From Bacterioplanes sanyensis (lineage in GTDB: Bacteria; Pseudomonadota; Gammaproteobacteria; Pseudomonadales; Oceanobacteraceae), in the NCBI RefSeq assembly GCF_014652515.1, contig NZ_BMYY01000009.1, positions 1 through 64,000 of the forward strand: 64,000 nt of DNA, written 5' to 3'. Shown piece by piece: positions 48,935 through 58,025 of the stretch (position 1 is the first letter of the stretch; each line of letters starts with the position of its first letter). Made by a program: the position numbers and the translations under genes. The notes beneath the pieces are model-generated. The model was given only the letters and a program-made list of their open reading frames with translations, was not told the DNA's origin and searched no databases.

Positions 48935-49938
48935 TAGGGAGTGGCGGCTGTTTGCTGACGTACTTGCTGCAACAGGTGCTGCAGTTGCTGGTATTCGTCA
49001 ACTGGATACACGGCTTGGTCGGCGAGTTCGTTGATCGTACGCTTGGCCAGCTGATACCAAGCCTGCTTATCCTCCGCTGACAGTTCAACAAATTGCATGC
49101 CATTCTGAGCCAGTGCCGCCCGCGCTTTGGCTTCGTTTTGCTCATTTTGCTGATCCATATTGGCAAACGCCTGGGCCATCACGCTACGAACAACGGCTTG
49201 GTCATCCGCGTTGATTTTGTTGAAGGCTTTAGCATCGACGACCAAGGTTCCCATCAGGAAAGTCAGTGGAAAGTCGGTGACGTGGGTCAGTTTGGTATGC
49301 CACTGTAAGGCAATCGCGGAAGTCATGTTGGCGGCGATGGTGTCCACTAAACCTGTTTGCAAACTGGTATAAACGTCCGATACCGGCAGGGCTATGGGTT
49401 GCACATCGCCGTTTTCAAAGGTGGTTTTACTGATGATGTCGCCTTCTGGCACCCACACTTTTTGTTGGCGCACATCGTCTGAGGTATGCAGCGGCTGGTC
49501 CGACATCAAGTAGGCGAAGCCACCTTCTGACAGACCCAAGAGCACAAAGCCCTTTTTCTCCAGCGCTTTGGTAATGATGGGGTCGAATTCCTCACGCACC
49601 GCGCGCACTTCTTCTAAGTTACGGAAAGTGAACGGCAGGCTGTAGAGCTGGGTTTCTTTGGCGATGCTGGCCAGTGCGCCAGCCGCAATGGCACCGCCTT
49701 GTAGCTGGCGAATACGGATTTTGCGCAACACGCTTTTGTCACTGCCTTGCACGCCACCCGGGAAGTATTTGATTTTTACTCGCCCTTCCGTTTGCTGCTT
49801 GATCTCCTTAGCGGCAGCGCGCATTTCTTTCATCCAGCTGGTGCCATCCGGCGCCAGCGTGGCAATCTTCAGTGTGGTCGCCTGGGCGCTTAGTGGCAGG
49901 GCAAGCAAGACGGACATTAGAGCAATGAGTCGAATCAT
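48934..49938 (-). CDS. dctP: TRAP transporter periplasmic solute-binding protein (DctP family, TatP-like)
   Basis: A 334-residue exported binding protein. The signal peptide (MIRLIALMSVLLALPLSAQA) has its cleavage site after AQA, and the mature protein starts TTLKIATLAPDGTSWMKEMR. The DctP fold is recognisable through YFPGGVQGSDKSVLRKIRIR and the VWVPEGD region near the usual ligand arginine site. The ATG at 49938 is chosen because GAGTG lies 8 bases upstream; a GTG at 49947 overlapping the tatT stop (GTGA) is a possible alternative and adds 3 residues. Linkage to tatT suggests a hydrophobic or unusual ligand rather than a C4-dicarboxylate (inference). Confidence 0.9.
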   Translation of the reverse strand: MIRLIALMSVLLALPLSAQATTLKIATLAPDGTSWMKEMRAAAKEIKQQTEGRVKIKYFPGGVQGSDKSVLRKIRIRQLQGGAIAAGALASIAKETQLYSLPFTFRNLEEVRAVREEFDPIITKALEKKGFVLLGLSEGGFAYLMSDQPLHTSDDVRQQKVWVPEGDIISKTTFENGDVQPIALPVSDVYTSLQTGLVDTIAANMTSAIALQWHTKLTHVTDFPLTFLMGTLVVDAKAFNKINADDQAVVRSVMAQAFANMDQQNEQNEAKARAALAQNGMQFVELSAEDKQAWYQLAKRTINELADQAVYPVDEYQQLQHLLQQVRQQTAATP

Positions 49939-49943
49939 GGAAG

Positions 49944-50777
49944 TCACTCGAAATAGTCGGCCGAGGAGGCGAGCAGTTGCTCTGCCTGACGCTGGGCCAG
50001 TCGGTTAATCAGGGTAAGTCCCTCTGCTTTGGGATCGGCCGCTGTTACTTCCCTGAGCAGCCGGTCATGAAGGTCCTGTTTGAACATCAAACGGGCGTAT
50101 TGTTTCGCGTACAGCACTTTCGCCATCAAATGGCGCCCCTCCGTTAGCTGTAGGGCTTGTTCGAAGTGTTGACGGCCAACCTCGGGCTTACCCCCCAGCG
50201 TCGGCGGCAGCTGGGTTTGCAACACGCCCAAATAGACTTGCACGGTGGCGTTGTCGTAGGCCGGGTCGTAGTCGGCCACCCAATGCATCAGCGCTTTAAC
50301 CTTGCTGATCTGGGCGATGGCATTCCAATCATCGCTATTGGCTTGAATCCAGCCTGCCCAAGCGGCGGCAAAGGCATACCAGACATCTAGGTCGTCTTCG
50401 TCGTAGTCATCACGCAGCGCTACTTGCAGGTCATCCAATGGGCCATCCACCAATTCGCAGGCGTCGCTGTCGTATTCACACAAAGCACGGCGCGCATAGT
50501 TCATGGCTTTGTCGGCCATCAGTTTTGCTTGCTCGGGGTCGCGTGAAAAAACACCGGCGTAGGCACCGTATAAGCGCGCGCCGGCGAGCAAGTAGTCTTC
50601 GTCATCCGGATAAGTCAGGATGAGTGCATCCAACAGCAGTAAGTATGCTGGGGCGCCAGCAGCCACCACCTCTGGGCTGTCCTGGTTCATCATCGAACGG
50701 GACAAATTATTAGGCAGGTGTCCAACAGAGCAGGCGGTTAGCAGGCTGACTGCAATTAGGCTGAGGAATGCTTTCAT
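49944..50777 (-). CDS. tatT: TatT-type TRAP-associated lipoprotein (TPR-like T component)
   Basis: A 277-residue lipoprotein with lipobox LTAC (C16). The mature protein is almost all helical, with motifs of the TRAP-transporter TatT family: DEDYLLAGARLYGAYAGVF, ALCEYDSDACELVDGPLDDL with paired cysteines, and DVWYAFAAAWAGWIQANSDD. In Treponema pallidum TatT (Tp0956) forms a trimer of TPR-like units with a pore and binds TatP (Tp0957). Here it is the first gene of a four-gene operon with dctP, dctQ and dctM. A TACAAT -10-like hexamer on the minus strand (50806-50811) lies upstream. Confidence 0.88.
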   Translation of the reverse strand: MKAFLSLIAVSLLTACSVGHLPNNLSRSMMNQDSPEVVAAGAPAYLLLLDALILTYPDDEDYLLAGARLYGAYAGVFSRDPEQAKLMADKAMNYARRALCEYDSDACELVDGPLDDLQVALRDDYDEDDLDVWYAFAAAWAGWIQANSDDWNAIAQISKVKALMHWVADYDPAYDNATVQVYLGVLQTQLPPTLGGKPEVGRQHFEQALQLTEGRHLMAKVLYAKQYARLMFKQDLHDRLLREVTAADPKAEGLTLINRLAQRQAEQLLASSADYFE

Positions 50778-50919
50778 AATGGATGCTCAGTCACAAAGAG
50801 CGCGGATTGTACACCGTTTGACTTTGCCGTTTCATTAACGCCGGTGGTCATCAAGGGTGACTCAAACGCCCAGCCATGTTCGTGACTGGGCGCAGGCAGC
50901 CTAGATCGCGGCGATGGCG

Positions 50920-53900
50920 CTATAGGCTGGTGAGTAGAACAGCCTGTTCGGGCGCTTGTATCGCATAGTCCACGCCCAGACTCACCAATATGTCGCGGCT
51001 GGTTTGATTGGCGCTGTACTCAGCCAGCGTGCGTTTTGCCATAAAGCGAGCGATGTCCTGCATGGATTTCACCAAGGCATAATCGGCAGCGCTGCTGCTC
51101 AGTTGGTCGATAAAACGATAATCCAAACGCACGTAGTCCACCGGCAATTGCTTAAGGGCGACAAAAGCCGATTGCCCTGTGCCAAAGTCGCCCAAGCCAA
51201 AGCGATAGCCGAGCTTGCGCAGTTGGTGCATTTGCTCTGCGGCCTCGGCAAGGTCATCCAGCCGGTCGGTATCGCTGAGTTCAAAGCACAGTTGCTGTAC
51301 CGGCAGCATATCATCGCAGGCTTGTCGCAATAGGCTGTAGGTATTGCTGTGCAGCAGTAGCTCCCCCGAGCAGGGAACAACCAAACGAATGGCGTCTGAC
51401 CGGTTGCTATCCAACCAAGCCAACACTTGTTGCAATTGCCACTGCTCCAGTGCCAGCGGACACCGGTTGGCATAGTCACTGTGCAAAGACTCGGCGGGTG
51501 GATGCTGCAGGCCATGGCTGTTGCTTAGGCCCGTTAGCAGCATAAAGTGATGGATATCGTCACCATGCTCTTGTAGACGCTCAACCGGTAGGGCCAACAG
51601 ACTTCGTCGTTGCGGTTCGGCATGCATAACTTGCTGGTACCACTTGTGCAAAGGATCATGCTGCGGATGGTCTTGCCCAGCCTGATACCAGACCAGTGCG
51701 GCCCCGCCTTTCTCTTTGGCGCTACTGCACGCATTTTGCGCTTGCTCCAGCAGTTCGGCGGCGTCCTCCTGCTCGCTCAGCATGGTTGCGCCTAAGCTGA
51801 CTTGCACGTGAAAGCTTTGCTCAGCTACGCGCATGTCGAGTTGCTGTAATCGCTGCTGTAGCTGTTGCAGCTGTTGCGGCACGTCGACATCGTCACCCGG
51901 CGCTTGCAGCAAGGCAAACTCATTGCTGCCGCTTCGAGCGATAAGGGCGTCAGGGTAGCGATCTTCAAGTGTGGTCGCCAGCGCTTGCAAGCAGATATCG
52001 CCCCCGGTCAGACCATATCGGCGGTTGATATCGCGAAAACCGTCGACATCCAGCAAGCACAGCAATAAGGGCTGTGAAGTACGTACCGCCTGCTCGAAGC
52101 GGGTCTCTAGGACTCGCACAAAATGCGCGCGGTTGATCAGACCGGTTAAGTCGTCTTGATTGGCTTGGTCTGAAAGCTCTCGATAGATTTGTTCGACCAG
52201 CTTGTCAATGCTTTGGTCAACGGCACTTTCTTGCTTCTCATACAGGCGTTTGACCTGACCGTTATCAAAGGCACGCGCCAGCTCTGCTAAGGTGAAGTCG
52301 ATCACCTTCATGCCACTGTGATTGACGCAGGCGAACTTAGAAGCGTCGCTGGCTACCCAGGCAAGCGAGATCGCTTGATCGGATTCCGTTAGCAGTAGCC
52401 AATCGCCCACTTGCAAGTTACGTGCTTTGCGTAACCCGCGTCCAGCTGGGGCTGGCTCGTCTTCACTGACGACAAAGTCGGGCAGATCGACGGCAGAGCG
52501 CATTTGCCCTTGGGCCAGATGCTCCTCTGCTGCTTGTAGGATTTCATGCTGCCACTGCTGATGGTGCGGCTGTGGGCCGTTCATCTGATCGAGTTCATAG
52601 CGTGCTAAATCCATCATCGGACGGAAGCGCTCTAGCAGCTCTTGGCGGCCGGCATTTTGGCGACTGAACAACACTAACACCTGACGATACAGTTTGACGG
52701 CGCCCTGAAAGCGCTTACTGTCTTGGCCTTCGCGCAACAACAGCAAGCTCAGCAATGATTGCCAGCCTTGCTGTAACCACTCCACTACGCAGTGGGGCAA
52801 GGTACGACCCGCCATGTCCTTACCCAGCAGTTGCTCGATATGACGGCGTGATTGCTGCAACTTATGCTCGCCTTCGGCCGCTTGCGCCACACGCTCGGTG
52901 TTTTGTTTCGCTTTGCGCTCTGCTTGGCTGACCAGCTCTTCCAGCTGCTCCAGTAGGCGCTCAAATGCGTGTGCGTCGTGGACATCTTGAGTTTTCAGCT
53001 CGGCGACCAGTGCTTCGATGCGCTGCCCAAGCTGTTGCTGGCCGCTGGTTGTCAGCTGCCCCAGCCGTGCGAGCTGGTTGAGCACTTGGCGTCCCGGATG
53101 CTGGGGGTTAAAGAGCAAGCTGGCATCGTCCAGCATTAAGCGTAGAACTGGCCAGCCGACGGCTTCAATATGCGGTTTAACGAAGTCAGCAATTTGGCCA
53201 GATTGCAGTAATTGTTGGGTAACGCTTTGCAGAGTATCGATGGCATCACGCGAGCCTGCCGATAGCGCCGTTTGCTGTTGCGCCAGTTGCTGCTCGACCT
53301 GTGCCAAGATGTTGCCGCTGCCGAGCCGGCTTTGCTGGGCTACTTGATGCAACGCGGCCTCGACGGCTTGCGGGGCCGCCACTGGTTGCTGTGTTGTAGC
53401 TGGCTCCATGGTAGGCGTGGCGTGGTTTTGATGCTGTTGGCGCAATTGCAGCAAAGATTGAATATTGGCGTAAGCTTGGCGCGCCTGCAGCTGATGTTGC
53501 TGGAAACTGTGTAAGTGCTGCGACCCTTGGTTGGGTGCTTGCTCAGGCGAGTGGGGCGTTGCGTTTGCCGCTTCCGCAGTACGATCAGCATTAGCGGGGC
53601 GGCGCTGCTCCGCTTGGCTAACGGCAACCTCCGCTGGACGTGGCTTGCGGTAGTGAAACGTCATGGGGATGTGAATGTCTCGACACAGTTGCTCGTACGT
53701 ATGCTGCATCAGTTGCGCTGCCAGTTGTTCGAACAGCTCGAACGCCAAGGTGCGCGCCGCAGCCGGCAGTCGCAATGCCTCAAGCGCATCGACAAAGGCT
53801 TCGGTCAGAGTGTTGGCACCGATCGGATTAAAACAATCGTCAACACTGCTAGCGGTGGATAACGCATCGAGGATTTGGCGGACCTGAAAGTTTTGCTGGC

Positions 53901-54606
53901 TCAGACGCGACTGCAGGTGAGAAGCAGTGACTTTGGCCAATAACCAGTCTTCAAACTCGGTTTGCTGCACCAGCGACAGTTGCCAGTCGCCATCCTGAGA
54001 ATCGTTATGGCCGGCACGTATTAACCTAGGTTTGCCATCTAACCAGCGCTGCAGTTGCTGCTGTAGGCGCTGTTTAAACTGATCACAAAAGGTGCTGGCT
54101 CGTTGTTTAACGTATTTCTCCAAACGCAGCCAATCTTGCTGCTCTACGGTAGAGCGGGCGACATTGGCCTGCTCAAATAGCGCCTCTAGGTAATCTGGTA
54201 GCCAGCGTTTTACCAGCCGGTCGGCGAACTCGGTAGCGTCACGACTAACGCGTTGGCGATGTTGTTGGCGCTGCTCTGGGGTTAAGCCGCCACTGGCACG
54301 GTGTTGTTGATTGGACTCTTGCAGTTGCAGAAATACCCGATCATCTGGGTTTTGAACTTTGAGCCCAACCTCTTTGCCTCGTTGAAAAACCCACTCAACA
54401 TCCAGCTGAACTGTGCCATCTTCCAACTGTAAAGCCAGCGTATGCAAACTACCTAACGGGGGCTGCAGACTGTGAGGCCAAGAAAGCCTCATACCAGAGT
54501 GGGAGTAATCCAAGACTGTGCAATCATACTGGTGGCCGTCCGCGGCATGCAGGCAGGCACTAAACTGGCTGTTAAAACGTGGATGGTGTCTTAGCTCTGC
54601 CGCCAT
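50920..54606 (-). CDS. PilZ-DUF1631-GGDEF-EAL protein with degenerate catalytic motifs
   Basis: A 1228-residue soluble protein. N-terminal PilZ domain (about 1-95) with the c-di-GMP-binding motifs intact: RHHPR (R6, R10) and DYSHSG (D33, S35, G38). A very large Gln-rich helical DUF1631 region follows (about 100-720). The GGDEF domain (about 815-970) opens with DDLTGLINRAHF but has SGSNEF in place of GGDEF. The EAL-like domain (about 980-1228) lacks EAL: CFELSD, GDFGTG and AEYSAN keep only some metal ligands. It is best read as a c-di-GMP effector rather than an enzyme. The ATG at 54606 follows GGAG; a GTG at 54630 is the alternative. Confidence 0.85.
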   Translation of the reverse strand: MAAELRHHPRFNSQFSACLHAADGHQYDCTVLDYSHSGMRLSWPHSLQPPLGSLHTLALQLEDGTVQLDVEWVFQRGKEVGLKVQNPDDRVFLQLQESNQQHRASGGLTPEQRQQHRQRVSRDATEFADRLVKRWLPDYLEALFEQANVARSTVEQQDWLRLEKYVKQRASTFCDQFKQRLQQQLQRWLDGKPRLIRAGHNDSQDGDWQLSLVQQTEFEDWLLAKVTASHLQSRLSQQNFQVRQILDALSTASSVDDCFNPIGANTLTEAFVDALEALRLPAAARTLAFELFEQLAAQLMQHTYEQLCRDIHIPMTFHYRKPRPAEVAVSQAEQRRPANADRTAEAANATPHSPEQAPNQGSQHLHSFQQHQLQARQAYANIQSLLQLRQQHQNHATPTMEPATTQQPVAAPQAVEAALHQVAQQSRLGSGNILAQVEQQLAQQQTALSAGSRDAIDTLQSVTQQLLQSGQIADFVKPHIEAVGWPVLRLMLDDASLLFNPQHPGRQVLNQLARLGQLTTSGQQQLGQRIEALVAELKTQDVHDAHAFERLLEQLEELVSQAERKAKQNTERVAQAAEGEHKLQQSRRHIEQLLGKDMAGRTLPHCVVEWLQQGWQSLLSLLLLREGQDSKRFQGAVKLYRQVLVLFSRQNAGRQELLERFRPMMDLARYELDQMNGPQPHHQQWQHEILQAAEEHLAQGQMRSAVDLPDFVVSEDEPAPAGRGLRKARNLQVGDWLLLTESDQAISLAWVASDASKFACVNHSGMKVIDFTLAELARAFDNGQVKRLYEKQESAVDQSIDKLVEQIYRELSDQANQDDLTGLINRAHFVRVLETRFEQAVRTSQPLLLCLLDVDGFRDINRRYGLTGGDICLQALATTLEDRYPDALIARSGSNEFALLQAPGDDVDVPQQLQQLQQRLQQLDMRVAEQSFHVQVSLGATMLSEQEDAAELLEQAQNACSSAKEKGGAALVWYQAGQDHPQHDPLHKWYQQVMHAEPQRRSLLALPVERLQEHGDDIHHFMLLTGLSNSHGLQHPPAESLHSDYANRCPLALEQWQLQQVLAWLDSNRSDAIRLVVPCSGELLLHSNTYSLLRQACDDMLPVQQLCFELSDTDRLDDLAEAAEQMHQLRKLGYRFGLGDFGTGQSAFVALKQLPVDYVRLDYRFIDQLSSSAADYALVKSMQDIARFMAKRTLAEYSANQTSRDILVSLGVDYAIQAPEQAVLLTSL

Positions 54607-54844
54607 GAGGGGAGGTCTCCGCAAATTCACAAGTGCCCGTTAAGGTGCTATCCCAGTATAGGTCGGGAGGCCTTAAGCGCTTCTTGACCGCAAGGTTCGG
54701 GCAGATTGTCAGTTGCTGCAAGTATCCACCTACAAGCGAGCGACAGCAGTTGACGGTTGATTGCGCTGTCGCCACTTCAGCCTTGCTCTAACACCCAAAC
54801 AAGATTACTGTATTCTGAATTAGTTATATTTAAAGGGGGACTCT

Positions 54845-55225
54845 ATGGCACAAACAAAAGAAGACCTGCTAGCTGCTGCACAGCCATCGGTAAATGCCAT
54901 CAGTGCTGACGAGGCAGAGCAGTTGCTAAGCCAACAGCCGGTGGTGCTGGATGTGCGTGAGCCGGCGGAGTACGACATGGGGCACTTACCTGGGGCTGTA
55001 AATGTCCCTCGCGGTTTGCTTGAGTTTATGGTCGGCCAGCATCCGGCTTTGTCCGATCCTCAAGCGACGCTGCTGCTGTACTGCAAAAATGGCGGTCGCA
55101 GCACGCTGGCGGCTCATACGCTAAAGCAAATGGGGTTTGACCAGGTTCGCATGTTGAGTGGTGGCTTTGATGGTTGGGCTGGTGACGTTCATCGCGTTGA
55201 AGTGGACGCCAATATTTATCAGTGA
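54845..55225 (+). CDS. Rhodanese-domain sulfurtransferase
   Basis: A 126-residue single-domain rhodanese. The active loop is CKNGGRS with catalytic C80 (C-x4-R); the CH2A-type DVREPAEYDMGHLPGAVNVP is intact. Such proteins move sulfane sulfur or sense it. No signal peptide. The ATG follows AAAGGGGGA. The next gene begins 8 bases after its stop. Confidence 0.92.
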   Translation: MAQTKEDLLAAAQPSVNAISADEAEQLLSQQPVVLDVREPAEYDMGHLPGAVNVPRGLLEFMVGQHPALSDPQATLLLYCKNGGRSTLAAHTLKQMGFDQVRMLSGGFDGWAGDVHRVEVDANIYQ

Positions 55226-55233
55226 GCACAGTT

Positions 55234-55797
55234 ATGAGCATTCGGACGATTACTTATTTAATGGGGCTGATGTTGGCAGTTTTCAGTCTCCAACTTATTG
55301 CTGCTGAGCAGGAGCTGCAGCAGGCGAGACAACTCACCCAACAGTTTGGCAAAACCTTAAAGCAAACCCTGAAAGCCAGTTTACAGAGCGATGGCCCCGT
55401 TGCGGCCATTGAAGTCTGCAATACCGAGGCGCCTGGTATTGCCTCGCAACTGAGCAATGACGGTTGGCAAGTTGGGCGTGTTTCTGACCGCTACCGCAAT
55501 CCTGACAATGCACCGGATGAGTGGGAGCAGCAGACACTGGCTTACTTCGAGGAGCAGCTGGCCGCTGGCAAAGATCCGGCTACGCTTGAGCGAAGCCACC
55601 AGCAAGATGGTGAGTTTCGCTATATGAAAGCGATTCCGACAGGACCTGTCTGTTTAGCTTGCCATGGTGAGAAACTCAGTGAGCCGGTGCAAACAGCGAT
55701 ACAGCGCTTGTACCCCGATGACTTGGCAACGGGTTTTAATGTTGGCCAGCTTCGCGGCGCTTTTTCATTGACTAAAACACTTAATCCGCCGCAGTAA
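55234..55797 (+). CDS. DUF3365 periplasmic haem-binding protein
   Basis: A 187-residue exported protein: signal peptide (about 1-24, ending LIAAEQ), a helical region with EVCNTEAPGIASQL, and a single c-type haem motif CLACH at 140-144 (GPVCLACHGEKLSEPVQTAI). This is the DUF3365 (Tll0287-like) sensor/cytochrome fold. The role is unknown; family members occur as free cytochromes or as sensor domains. The ATG at 55234 is preferred (GTGAG 7 bases upstream) to the GTG at 55222 that overlaps the rhodanese stop. It is likely co-transcribed with the rhodanese gene. Confidence 0.85.
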   Translation: MSIRTITYLMGLMLAVFSLQLIAAEQELQQARQLTQQFGKTLKQTLKASLQSDGPVAAIEVCNTEAPGIASQLSNDGWQVGRVSDRYRNPDNAPDEWEQQTLAYFEEQLAAGKDPATLERSHQQDGEFRYMKAIPTGPVCLACHGEKLSEPVQTAIQRLYPDDLATGFNVGQLRGAFSLTKTLNPPQ

Positions 55798-55833
55798 TCT
55801 CTCGCCGAGAGGTAGTGTGCGCAAGGAGGTTGC

Positions 55834-56265
55834 ATGGAACACAGTATCGACCTGCACTGGCAACGCCAGGGCGAGTTTTCCCATCAGGGGTTTGAGCGCC
55901 GCCACGAGTTGCAGTTTCAGCCCCAAGTGAGTCTACCAGCCGGTGGCGCAGGTAATGACTTTGGTGCTGACCCAGAGCAAATGCTGGCAGCGGCCATGGC
56001 CAGCTGCCATATGCAAACCTTTTTGGCACTGGCTGCGAAGAAGCGCTTGCAAGTAGAGCGCTATCAGGATCACGCTGTGGCAACACTGGCTCAACGTGAC
56101 GATGGCAAGTTCTATGTCGATCGCATTCGTTTGACGCCTCAGGTGCAGTTTGGTGGTGATACCCAGCCCGATGCGGATGCCATTCGTGCTATGCACGATA
56201 AAGCCCATCAGCACTGCTTTATTGCCAACAGCGTGAGCTGTGAAGTCGAGATCGCACTCACTTGA
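55834..56265 (+). CDS. OsmC/Ohr family protein
   Basis: A 143-residue cytoplasmic OsmC-fold protein, typically a thiol peroxidase acting on organic hydroperoxides. The two family cysteines are present: C58 in AAAMASCHMQTF and C136 in ANSVSCEVEI. A strong AAGGAGG precedes the ATG. It lies 36 bases after the haem protein, suggesting one redox-related unit. A hairpin terminator follows. It is closer to the YhfA/OsmC-like branch than to Ohr by motif, a tentative call. Confidence 0.88.
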   Translation: MEHSIDLHWQRQGEFSHQGFERRHELQFQPQVSLPAGGAGNDFGADPEQMLAAAMASCHMQTFLALAAKKRLQVERYQDHAVATLAQRDDGKFYVDRIRLTPQVQFGGDTQPDADAIRAMHDKAHQHCFIANSVSCEVEIALT

Positions 56266-56305
56266 TCCCAGTCGACCGGCTGCACGATCGAGTACGCTAT
56301 GATTA

Positions 56306-56331
56306 GCCCCAGTGAACTGGGGCCTTCTTTT
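56306..56331 (+). terminator. Terminator after the OsmC gene
   Basis: Perfect 8-bp repeat GCCCCAGT / ACTGGGGC with only GA between (effectively a small loop), then CTTCTTTT. It ends just 2-3 bases before the channel ATG, so it would also cover that gene's ribosome-binding region. Confidence 0.65.
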
Positions 56332-56333
56332 GC

Positions 56334-57131
56334 ATGATCATCAATCTTTCTAAAGTCGTTGGTTTGTCTGGCGTTGACGACAGTGAAAACCCGCGCGCCA
56401 GACGCCTTGGGCGCATGGTCGAATGGCCAATGATACTCATCGCCTTTTGGATCGTATTTGAATGGTATTTAGAGGCGCGGGCTGAGCAACCTTTGCCCTA
56501 CACCCAGTTTACCGACTGGCTACTGTGGGGGTTTTTCTTACTAGAAACTCTCATCCTCACTTGGGCCGTCGATGATAAAGCCCGCTACCTACGCAACAAC
56601 TGGAGTAATCTGGTGATTATTATCGCGGGTATGCCGTTATTGTGGCAGGCCTATCCGCATGCTGGCGGTCTGCGGGCGCTGCGTTTGTTGGCCATGTTCA
56701 CCATGCTGATGAACATGTCTGGTACCTTTCAAAAAATCATGGGCCGCAATCACTTAGGGCCGACGCTGATGGTGAGTTTTATCATCATTGTGATCGCTGG
56801 CACCTTAATGGCGGTGATTGATCCCAATGTTAAAACACCACTGGACGGTATTTGGTGGGCGTGGGTCACGGTCACCACTGTGGGCTATGGCGATATTGTC
56901 CCTGCGAGTACCGCTGGGCGGTTATTTGGCTCGGTGCTGATCTTGATGGGTATTGGCCTGTTCGCCATGCTAACTGCCAGTTTCTCAGCTTTTTTTATGC
57001 AGCAAGAGGAAGAGGACTGGCGCGCCGAAGAAAGAGCAGAAGAGCACGACCAAACTCAACAGCTGCGAGAGCTAGAGCAACGTATGCAGCGACTGGAAAA
57101 GAAAATAGACAGGTTGTTAGATAAAGATTAA
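56334..57131 (+). CDS. Potassium channel, ion transporter family
   Basis: A 265-residue membrane protein. Hydrophobic spans lie at about 32-48, 62-78, 92-106 and 143-161, then a pore helix with selectivity filter TVGYGD (182-187) and a last span at about 196-216. A weak S4-like GGLRALRLLAM carries only two arginines. The C-terminal tail (222-265) is a charged coiled coil that probably tetramerises. It is shorter than Kv channels. No clear ribosome-binding site precedes ATG 56334, which sits right after a terminator; an internal ATG at 56415 is possible. Confidence 0.85.
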   Translation: MIINLSKVVGLSGVDDSENPRARRLGRMVEWPMILIAFWIVFEWYLEARAEQPLPYTQFTDWLLWGFFLLETLILTWAVDDKARYLRNNWSNLVIIIAGMPLLWQAYPHAGGLRALRLLAMFTMLMNMSGTFQKIMGRNHLGPTLMVSFIIIVIAGTLMAVIDPNVKTPLDGIWWAWVTVTTVGYGDIVPASTAGRLFGSVLILMGIGLFAMLTASFSAFFMQQEEEDWRAEERAEEHDQTQQLRELEQRMQRLEKKIDRLLDKD

Positions 57132-57154
57132 CAACCGGTCTGTATCCACAGGCA

Positions 57155-57493
57155 TTAAAGTTGGTCAGCTTTGCTGGCGCACTGGATACACAGCTCAGCA
57201 TACGGCACGGCTTGCAAGCGGCGCTCATCGATGTTTTCGCCGCAGTGCTCACACACGCCATACTGGCCAGCATCGATGCGCCGTAGCGCTTTATCTATCA
57301 AGGTAATTTCATGCCGAGCTTCTAGGCTAATGGCCGATAAGACTTCGTCATTTTCACGCTCTACCGCTTGTTCGGCAAAGTCCGATGACAGTGGTTCATC
57401 TCGGTGGCTGGCATCGCGCTCGGTTTTATCGGCGCGCACGGCTAATTGTTGCCGACGCTCAAGTAGCTGCTGACGAATGGCCTCATTACTCAT
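57155..57493 (-). CDS. DksA/TraR-type C4 zinc-finger protein
   Basis: A 112-residue protein with an N-terminal helical hairpin (about 5-70) and a C-terminal four-cysteine zinc finger (C81, C84, C102, C105; GVCEHCGENIDERRL). It is shorter than DksA (151), and the coiled-coil tip lacks an evident DxxDxA motif, so RNA-polymerase secondary-channel activity is uncertain. The ATG at 57493 follows GGGATAA; the open frame from 57655 overlaps the CBS gene region and is not used. Convergent with the channel gene. Confidence 0.85.
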   Translation of the reverse strand: MSNEAIRQQLLERRQQLAVRADKTERDASHRDEPLSSDFAEQAVERENDEVLSAISLEARHEITLIDKALRRIDAGQYGVCEHCGENIDERRLQAVPYAELCIQCASKADQL

Positions 57494-57605
57494 AGTGTTT
57501 ATCCCTTTGGCCAGAAAATGGAGCACAGCCAGCGAGCCGGGCTGTGCTACCCATGAGCATAGACAATCCTGTCCGCGCATCAGTTGATGCATATCAGTGA
57601 CTGGA

Positions 57606-58025
57606 TCAGGGCAGCAGCTCAAGCGCCAACGCGACGAAATCCTGCGAGGTGACAATACCTAACAAGTGTTCGTCATCGTCCGTCACCAGCAGGCAACCAC
57701 GTTTTTTAAAACTGCGTAGCTTTTCTCCGGCCTCTCGCAAAGGAGTATCCGGCTGCACGCGATTTATTTCTGTGCTCATGCAGTCACCGATGCGGGTTTT
57801 GGCGAGATACATGCCCAGATTGTGGGCACCGAACTTATCTGTGATGCGGAATGCCTCTGCCAGAAACTCCCGTTGGGTGACTACGCCACACAGTCTGTTG
57901 TCAGGGTCGATGACAGGAATATGCCGAACCTGACGTTCAGCCATGAGCTTTTCCGCATCTTGTAAGTTGCTATCAGGTGTTAGGGTGATGGGATCAGGGG
58001 TCATGATATCGCTGACCAGTTTCAT
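57606..58025 (-). CDS. CBS-domain pair protein
   Basis: A 139-residue protein made of two CBS motifs and nothing else: MTPDPITLTPDSNLQDAEKL with VVTQREFL, and CMSTEINRVQPDTPLREAGE with IVTSQDFV. Such pairs bind adenosyl nucleotides and form dimers. The ATG at 58025 follows GGAGAGC. It is divergent from the comFB-like gene (170-base gap). Target unknown. Confidence 0.88.
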   Translation of the reverse strand: MKLVSDIMTPDPITLTPDSNLQDAEKLMAERQVRHIPVIDPDNRLCGVVTQREFLAEAFRITDKFGAHNLGMYLAKTRIGDCMSTEINRVQPDTPLREAGEKLRSFKKRGCLLVTDDDEHLLGIVTSQDFVALALELLP

